From Atopsyche davidsoni (lineage: Eukaryota; Arthropoda; Insecta; Trichoptera; Hydrobiosidae): a DNA stretch of 64,000 bases. Under the pieces are notes generated by a model. It was not told the DNA's origin and did no database searches. It worked only from the letters and a program-made list of their open reading frames with translations. The stretch is taken from contig JAILWY010000020.1 of assembly GCA_022113835.1 (NCBI GenBank), forward strand, positions 6,109,501-6,173,500, read 5' to 3'. Position numbers and translations under genes: made by a program. This document shows positions 44,423 through 64,000 of this stretch, piece by piece (within the stretch, counting starts at the first letter, position 1; each line of letters opens with the position of its first letter).

Positions 44423-45919
44423 TCTGAGACTGATAGTTATGTATTATTATCATTTGCAATGCCATAGTATTGCATTCATAACAATACTAGAACTTTGGCA
44501 TTTGTATACCTCTGCATTAATATTTTTATGTTTCATGCGAAGCTCTCGTTACTTGTAATGTGAAGAGTCTGCACAAGCACAATAGTGCTCGCGAGCTGAG
44601 AGGTACCAAAATTGGTGATAAAAGTGCCATTTACTCATTTACAAAATGAAAGCTCTTTAGATGATCAATGTCAAATTGTCAGGTTCTCTGAATATTGATT
44701 CTTGTTTAATTAACAGAGTTTTCATAAGCATAGATTCTATGTCATTGTCCACTATTTTGCGACAACCCTGAGCCTTTTTAAAACATAGTATACTATAGCT
44801 CGTAGATTAGAAGAATTAACACTGGACACTGATCTAATTAATAATTTGTAACATTGCAGTTTGTGTGTCGTGCATGCACCACGGCACGGCGCATCACAGG
44901 ATTTACTGATACCCACCAGAGGGAAGTTTTGTAAAACAACATACAGTTTTATACTCCCAAGTTTGTTTGACTGAAGACTCCTTGGGCGGGTGAAAGTGAA
45001 AGATAAATCATCATAAACGTATACTTTATTGATCTCTTAACATAATACAGGACGCGACAAATCGTGCCAGCCCAGTGTCGGTGGAGTGTTTGGTTAACCT
45101 TTCTAAAATGTGTCACATCTCCATTTTTTTTGTGGTTCCCTAATATATTTTTATAATCTGAGTCACATGCGTTTCAATTGTATTTTCCCGTGTTTTCTAT
45201 ATTACGTTGAGCTGGCGAAGTGTCTTCTATGCGTGTTAACATCTCGCACCTAGGTTGTGTTTCCTGTCTTGCAATGATGATGTGGTAATATTATTTTTAA
45301 ACAAATAAGAAAATTTAAGACACACACCACTACAAACTAAATTTGTATCCTTTTTATTCACACACAACTATGTACAAGAAATAAAAATACAGAGAGTAGG
45401 AAAAAATATTGTTGGAGAAAATTAGCACGTTTCTCTCCGGCCGCGTGTTGATGAGTGACGGGCCCCGGCGCGAAGCGCTTGCGGTCTGTTATCGCATCAA
45501 AATACACTCAACTCATTTGAGAATACTACCATGCGAGCTTGAGGACCGCTTGGCTTCAATAAATATTGACTTTTCACAACTACCTCTCTGTTGTCATTTA
45601 CTAGAATAAAATATCGACGCGTTAAAAATGATGTAAAACTACTCCCTTTTCCGATTTGAGATACGACCCCACAGCCCCACCTTCCAGAGAAGATGCTTGG
45701 AATTGAGATCTCCATTGTACTCTGCTAACATTGTCTTTCCGCTACGAGGGATTCTTGTCTTGGAACAATCTTAAGTATCTTCAGAGTTAATTACGGTAGA
45801 CATCTGTTGTAAGTGTTCCAATTTGAAACCTGAATTGTGGAACTTCATTTGTTAATTATCTACGTTGTGCTGAGAGCTCACGCTATGTGCAGAACGCTGG
45901 ATGCGTCCAGCTAGGGGCT
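44423..45919. other. Convergent intergenic region, zinc finger / brahma
   Basis: It holds the two 3' UTRs. A minus-strand AATAAA at 45,353-45,358, 560 bp past the brahma stop, is the likely brahma poly(A) signal. No other exon is recognised. Confidence 0.5.
45353..45358 (-). terminator. Candidate poly(A) signal, brahma
   Basis: AATAAA on the minus strand, about 560 bp past the stop codon. Confidence 0.45.
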
Positions 45920-58900
<12,981 letters not shown>

Positions 58901-59695
58901 CGATCACCGTTTTTCACTCACTCCGCGTACACGGCGCACTCGATACGCGGTGACAGTTAGTGCCGAAAATGGCGGTCCTCGGTTACTTCACTAAAAAATG
59001 TTATATCTCTAGCTACATTCTAAATCCGCTGCTGTCTGCGCGTGAATAAACGTTTGGATTATCTGTTGGATGAACTTCTTCAGCATATATAGCAAGTTTG
59101 TCACAAATAAAATCATGCGAAATTGCGCCAAATAAACTTCAACACGGCGACGCCATTGTAGTCCGCTGCTTTGTCAACGAAGCTGAAGTTCGCGCACTCG
59201 CGTAGCAGAGCTACCAAAAAAAAAAAAATTAAATTTTAAATTTCAAAATTCTTTATTTGTCATATAGTAATAGGTTACATTATGTCCTTAGGGCTATGTT
59301 TTATAATTCGGGTATTTTTGGCCCCCGTTATTGCGCGCAGTTTCTGGGGCTTACAACGTGTGGTCTTATATATGTGGTAGTGTACATGTGGATCTCGAGT
59401 TTGTGTTAGTAGTAGGTGAAGGGAAAACCATAGAGTCAGTGCCATAGACGACGCCTTGCGGAATGCGCACGGAGCGACTCGCGGCCCGCGGCTTACGGCG
59501 ACGCGAGCTCCGCGCCGCTACTCGTCCGTCGAGCTCCCGCCGTGTTTGAATAATACAGATTTGACGTTTTACGCAAATACTCACGAGACAACTTTTTTTT
59601 ATTTTTTATTATCGAAAATATTACTATTCATTATATTTGTTAGATATGAGGTGAAAGAGGAATATGATTGTCGACTCCTTACTGACTTGATTAAA
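58901..59695. promoter_or_regulatory. Divergent promoter, brahma / XRCC2-like
   Basis: 795 bp between two start codons that point apart. It includes CpG-rich parts at the brahma start and at about 59,450-59,530. The XRCC2-like frame stays open upstream to 59,456 with no ATG, so it may include non-coding 5' sequence. No TATA box was recognised. Confidence 0.5.
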
Positions 59696-60502
59696 ATGGA
59701 CTTCCCATGTAAAGTCGAGTCGGGTCTCCAGCTGCTGGCGCGGCTAGGTGTTCGCCGATGTGTGCGCGGGCTCTACCCTACACTGTTCGGCGATGGACCC
59801 CAACACGGTCAGGTTGTGGAACTGAGTGGTGAAATCGGTACTCCCGTGTACTTGGTACTGTGCGATATTCTGGCCGCCACGCTCCTTCCGGAGTCGTTGG
59901 GCGGAAAGGCCTCGGCCGCTGCACTTCTTCTTACCGATGGACACTTCCACATTCGACAACTAGCTGACGCCATGCGGAGACGCGTAACGCACCTTGACAA
60001 ACCCAATTATAATATGGAAGTAACTATCGAAGCTTGCTTATCTAAATTTCACATCTTTCGCGCCCACGATACCCCGGAGATGCTTATCAGTTTTCAAGCT
60101 TTAGAGAGATTGTTGTCATCTCATGCAGATATTTCTGTAGTAGCAGTTGATACGATCTCCGCTTTTTACTGGTCTGATAGAATGTTCGGATATGGCACTC
60201 TCAGAATGGATGCTTACGTTAAGAAAATGCTAAAATTTCTACAAAAAATGACAAAGGAGCATAAACCTGTATTGTTCTACACTCGACCGTCTTATTTCGT
60301 TTCACAAGTGAGCTCTGGCGAAGATTGCGTAGAAGAGCCAACAATGGAGAGAATAAATTATAGAATAAGTTTCAGAGCATCATCTGCAGTTATGGATAAG
60401 GATAATGCTGTGGAGGTAAATATTGATAATTTTCATGCCACTTTACGGAAAGTTCTCTTTCTAGATGAAACTGGAATCAAGTGGAATGATTTGTCAATAT
60501 AA
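59696..60502 (+). CDS. XRCC2: XRCC2-like RAD51 paralog with degenerate Walker A
   Basis: One exon, 268 residues from the first in-frame ATG at 59,696; human XRCC2 is 280. It matches XRCC2 over its length: VESGLQLLARLGVR head, GQVVELSGEIG in place of the GPEGTGKT region, LTDGHFHIRQL (like the human DTDYHFDMLRL), FQALERLLSSHADISVVAVDTISAFYW (like LILDSLSAFYW), with Walker B Asp152. The Walker A site reads GEIGTPVY (45-52), so the Lys and Thr that bind ATP phosphate are absent. XRCC2 is the smallest RAD51 paralog, acting with RAD51D, RAD51C and RAD51B in homologous recombination repair in the nucleus; ATP binding by XRCC2 has been reported as dispensable in vertebrate cells. An alternative 5' exon cannot be excluded. 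It is head-to-head with brahma. Confidence 0.88.
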   Translation: MDFPCKVESGLQLLARLGVRRCVRGLYPTLFGDGPQHGQVVELSGEIGTPVYLVLCDILAATLLPESLGGKASAAALLLTDGHFHIRQLADAMRRRVTHLDKPNYNMEVTIEACLSKFHIFRAHDTPEMLISFQALERLLSSHADISVVAVDTISAFYWSDRMFGYGTLRMDAYVKKMLKFLQKMTKEHKPVLFYTRPSYFVSQVSSGEDCVEEPTMERINYRISFRASSAVMDKDNAVEVNIDNFHATLRKVLFLDETGIKWNDLSI

Positions 60503-62754
60503 TGGCATTTATTTAACTGACTATAATAGTTGCGAGACACAGGCAAGCAAGTAGTGGAGTGAGCTCAAGGGCACACCATGCAGCTCAAGGCACCTCAAGC
60601 GGGATTGGGCAGAGCAGCGAAAACACTTGGACCGGATTCAAGACCACAAAGTTATTGAACCAAGAGGGAGCACAGATATACCGCAGACTTGACTAGGAAT
60701 TTAGGTTGAAATAAAATAAAATATTTTAGAGATGAAAGTCAGGTTTTCATCAACCTAACATCTGCCGACTACCTACTCCTTTAAAAGACTAACGGCCCTA
60801 CAACTACTGCAAGCTACCAATCTCAACCCATTACGTTCATCGATAACCTTTTTGGCAATGGGTCGGCAACTGGAAAATTTCAATGATGTCTTCATATACC
60901 TAAAAAAATTTGTTACAAGTTTAGTCTAGAAATTCTCACTTCAATAAAATCTGAATTTCCTTTCTGGGTATTCATGATAATGATATATTGTGGAATCAAA
61001 CAGAATACCTTTTCATAGAATACCATGTAAAAGTCAAATATCATATTTTTGTTATATAATATATTAATGTTGGGATCCACTTAGCATTTAAACAACTCAC
61101 TTATAGGTCAGTATTAGAAAAAATATTTAAGCCTGTATATTTCATAAAATTATACAAACTTGTGTACCTTATACCCAAAACATATTTTGAACAGTTTTAT
61201 ATTTAGGTAAATAAGCTTTTCAACTTTATTACATATTTAATTAAATTTTGAGAATGTCGATAATCAAAAATGACAAATATAACAGATAATTAAAATAAAA
61301 TTTTATTAAAACAAAAAAATTGGAAAACTTTTCTTTATTCATAAAAAAAAGTTAAAAGTAAATAAATTAATAAGAGTATTGACAGTAAAGACTTGTGCAG
61401 AAAAACCATTAATAGTATTTTTACCTTTAATCATTTTTCTATTGACTCATTTATAATAACAGTATGATTTAATCTTAAACATATTGAAACAACAATTTTG
61501 TTTCAAAACTTCAATTTAAAACCAAATCAACATAAAATTCTTGACAACTTTTATCCAATGGCCTATAGTTCACTTTTAAATTTGGCCTCATTTTTAATCT
61601 TGGCTTTACTTCTAATGATTATAAAATATGGAGATGAAAAACCACCAGATTTTTAGTTTAACAGGCGTAAAACTTTTCTAAAACTTGGTGTGATTAACGG
61701 TAATTATGTACTTGACTGTTGTGGACAAAGAAGTTGCACAAGATAAATTGGATTTAATCATTCATGATTGAAACAAATTTGTAAATTATTCATAGTAGCA
61801 GATAGTATTTACAGCTTAGAAAATTTAAGTAGTTTATTTTAACCTTTTAGACGCCCGTGACGGAGCACTCGGCTTCCAACCAGACTTAATCACTTCTATA
61901 TGAACAAAATTTACAAAAACCAGAAACAAGTAAATGTCTATTTAACAGATTTTTACTATATTACTAAACATTCATATTTTCCATACATCAATGCTTGTGA
62001 GAATACTTTTTTAGAAAGAATTTTAAAATGTAGTGGGGTCTAGAGAGCTGTATATAATGTATGTGATTAGAAAATTACAAATTTATTTTTCAAAATAAAT
62101 ATCATTACATATAAAAAAAAATGGAGATGCTGACAGCTAACTAATTTTTAATTACACTTAAATTTTTACACTAAAATGAGCTATTTTAAATATAATTTTG
62201 CTTCTATATTGATATTAAAGATACTACAATAATTGACATTAAATTATTAACAGTAGTCAACCCACGGGGCATTTGTACATAATAAAATCTGGAATACTGC
62301 TAATAAAAATCAAATCGTTGATTCAATGTCCTAGGCCACATGATATGAACTCCTTAAAACAATGATAACGTGTCATGTCACGGATCACATCATTTGAACA
62401 AAAATCCCACAGTCAACAGTAATATACCAGCAAATATAATATATATAATAATAGTTTCATTATTAAATCAATCTACAAAAGTACACGGTGATTATTAAAC
62501 GGCCAGAATAATAACTGCCCAATAATTTTTCAAGTGTTATTTAAATATACAGCTTTTCTAAATAGTTGTATTAGAAGTAAATTTCATGCGTAGATTATAG
62601 ACAATACCACACTAGAGTTTACGGTCTTAATAGAGAGTTATTTATTTATAAAAAATTAAAGACCAGCTTTTGTATTAATTTAATGTCGTAAACAATATTT
62701 ATGCTTTGTTTTGAAAATAAAAAATGTTTTCGATTGATATAAATAATCAATATT

Positions 62755-62940
62755 TTTGATAGAGTACTTAGTGGAATCCCACTTTAATATTTTAAATATA
62801 ATAAAATACTCGAGTGATTTTTCCACATGTTAATTTTTATTGGTGACCGGTTTCGCTAACCTTTATCAAACTGAGGTAACCAATAAAAATTAACACATGG
62901 AAAGATCATTAAAGTATTTTATTATATTTAAAATATTACG
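62755..62940 (-). mobile_element. Penelope-like terminal repeat copy with long inverted arms
   Basis: The minus strand reads GTTAATTTTTATTGGT, TACCTCAG, TTTGATAA, GGTTAGCGAAACCGGTC, then the complement of the first block, ACCAATAAAAATTAAC. The two arms pair perfectly around the core. The 5' half of the stem II hairpin is lost in this copy. The outer end (ATTTTTGATAGAGTACTTAG, TGGAATCCCAC) is at about 62,751-62,782. Confidence 0.6.
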
Positions 62941-63635
62941 CAATGAACTTCTAAGCATGTGATCGATTAAGGGGTAGAATTGTTTAAATCAATGGCTTTG
63001 TGTCAAAAATTTAATCCCTATTTTTTTATTTACGGTTAAATTCCATAAAAATTTAATACTCTTGGAAATAATATGAATGAAATAAATGCAGATATGACAA
63101 CATAGACTTCAGACACTTTCAAGATCAGGTAGTGAAAATATTGTATGTGAGTTAATATCACAATTTAAAAAAATATGCTTTTCTTTTTTGAAACTTTGGT
63201 CATTTTTACTTCATTAATGTTATTGAATATGTTGAGAAAACTATATTTTATCACATAGTTTTAAATCCTTGCATTTATAAAAGATGCAAAATACCTTGTT
63301 CATAAGGAAATTTTTATATCTTGGCAGCAACGAATCCTCTCGTTGCACTTTCCTCTACACAAACTAAGTCATGAAATAGCATCACATGCAACCTACAGCC
63401 CGGGTCCTAGGATATCAAGAAATTTATGAAAATTACTATTATCATTACATATCTCTTATTCTGAAGTTCACTATATTATAAATAATAACAAAATATAATG
63501 TTTAAATAATTTAAAATCATAATTTATTTGCAAAAAGGTTAAAAAAAATATCACAATATAAATAAAAAGATGATCTTAGCAAAATGTATTGCCATGGAAG
63601 TTAATTAACACTAAATCAATCTACACGGGGAAGTA

Positions 63636-63675
63636 AATTGAGGTGTTTGTACACGGATATACAAACACCTCAATT
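63636..63675. repeat. Perfect 16-bp hairpin
   Basis: Arms AATTGAGGTGTTTGTA (63,636-63,651) and its complement (63,660-63,675) with an 8-base loop. Class and role unknown; no coding context. Confidence 0.7.
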
Positions 63676-64000
63676 AATATTTCTTTTAAAAGTATACAGA
63701 TATCACCGACATGTTCAAATAAATTAATATCCTATTTAAAATAAGTAGAACCTTAACAGTTAGACATAACTCATACAACTGAATGAAACACTCGGTTATC
63801 AATATCTACGAGCCATTCCTAATGTGAACTCACTATGTGGAAATGTAGCATTGCAATGTTCATTTTACAGATCACAAAATAACAATTCAAAAGTATTTCA
63901 TAGACAGAGAGATTACAATGAGTGAGGTGTTTCCGCCGTAGAGGGCATCTTTAAACAAACTACAGACTATCCACTAATAAGGCAAAGGCAAAAGCAGCTC

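Larger units (their letters stand above)
60503..64000. other. Gene-free AT-rich stretch to the window end
   Basis: No exon is recognised. It has a Penelope-like terminal repeat copy at 62,755-62,940 and a perfect hairpin at 63,636-63,675. It could be intergenic or a long intron or UTR of a gene beyond 64,000. Confidence 0.5.

Noticed and set aside
59456..59695. In-frame upstream extension of the XRCC2-like gene
   Set aside because: The frame is open but has no ATG, is AT-rich and low in complexity, and is not like the family N-terminus. Treated as 5' untranslated sequence.

Overview
The window is nuclear DNA from an arthropod, most likely an insect. Ten protein-coding genes can be read, most of them split by GT-AG introns into exons whose phases join without a break. 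The gene-free DNA is AT-rich and holds many small transposon remnants. A ZAD plus C2H2 zinc-finger gene points to arthropods, and an interstitial run of the arthropod telomere repeat TTAGG argues mildly against Diptera. I cannot name the species.

Layout. From 1 to about 12,560 I find no gene: AT-rich DNA, a 100-bp-arm foldback around a TTAGG run, a hAT-type MITE with an exact 8-bp target duplication, Penelope-like terminal repeats and several CpG-rich patches. APC15 (12,640-13,836, minus) and MINDY-3 (15,075-16,340, plus) are divergent. NOC4 (23,131-25,639, plus) converges on a Ctr-family copper transporter (26,823-28,758, minus). An intronless NDRG-family gene (31,403-32,338, plus) converges on NIP7 (33,434-34,488, minus), which is divergent from delta-COP (35,030-40,514, plus). 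A ZAD zinc-finger gene (43,079-44,422, plus) converges on a complete 24-exon brahma gene (45,920-58,900, minus), which is divergent from an XRCC2-like gene (59,696-60,502, plus). From 60,503 to the end I find no gene.

Most genes are conserved housekeeping functions: ribosome assembly (NOC4, NIP7), the APC/C, COPI transport, SWI/SNF remodelling, K48-chain deubiquitination, copper uptake and recombinational repair. They are not an operon-like system; what they share is head-to-head or tail-to-tail pairing with short spacers, so several probably share bidirectional promoters or 3' regions.

Most worth a second look: a Penelope-like retroelement remnant whose terminal repeat, found in about ten places here, has a hammerhead-ribozyme-like core with a palindromic, diminished stem III; a brahma protein with a roughly 340-residue Met-Gly-Gln-Gly-Pro repeat; an XRCC2 that has lost its Walker A lysine; a copper transporter with a Cys-Cys-rich tail; an intronless NDRG gene; and several foldback elements of unknown class. 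Exon boundaries were read by eye from splice motifs and homology, and transcript ends are estimates.
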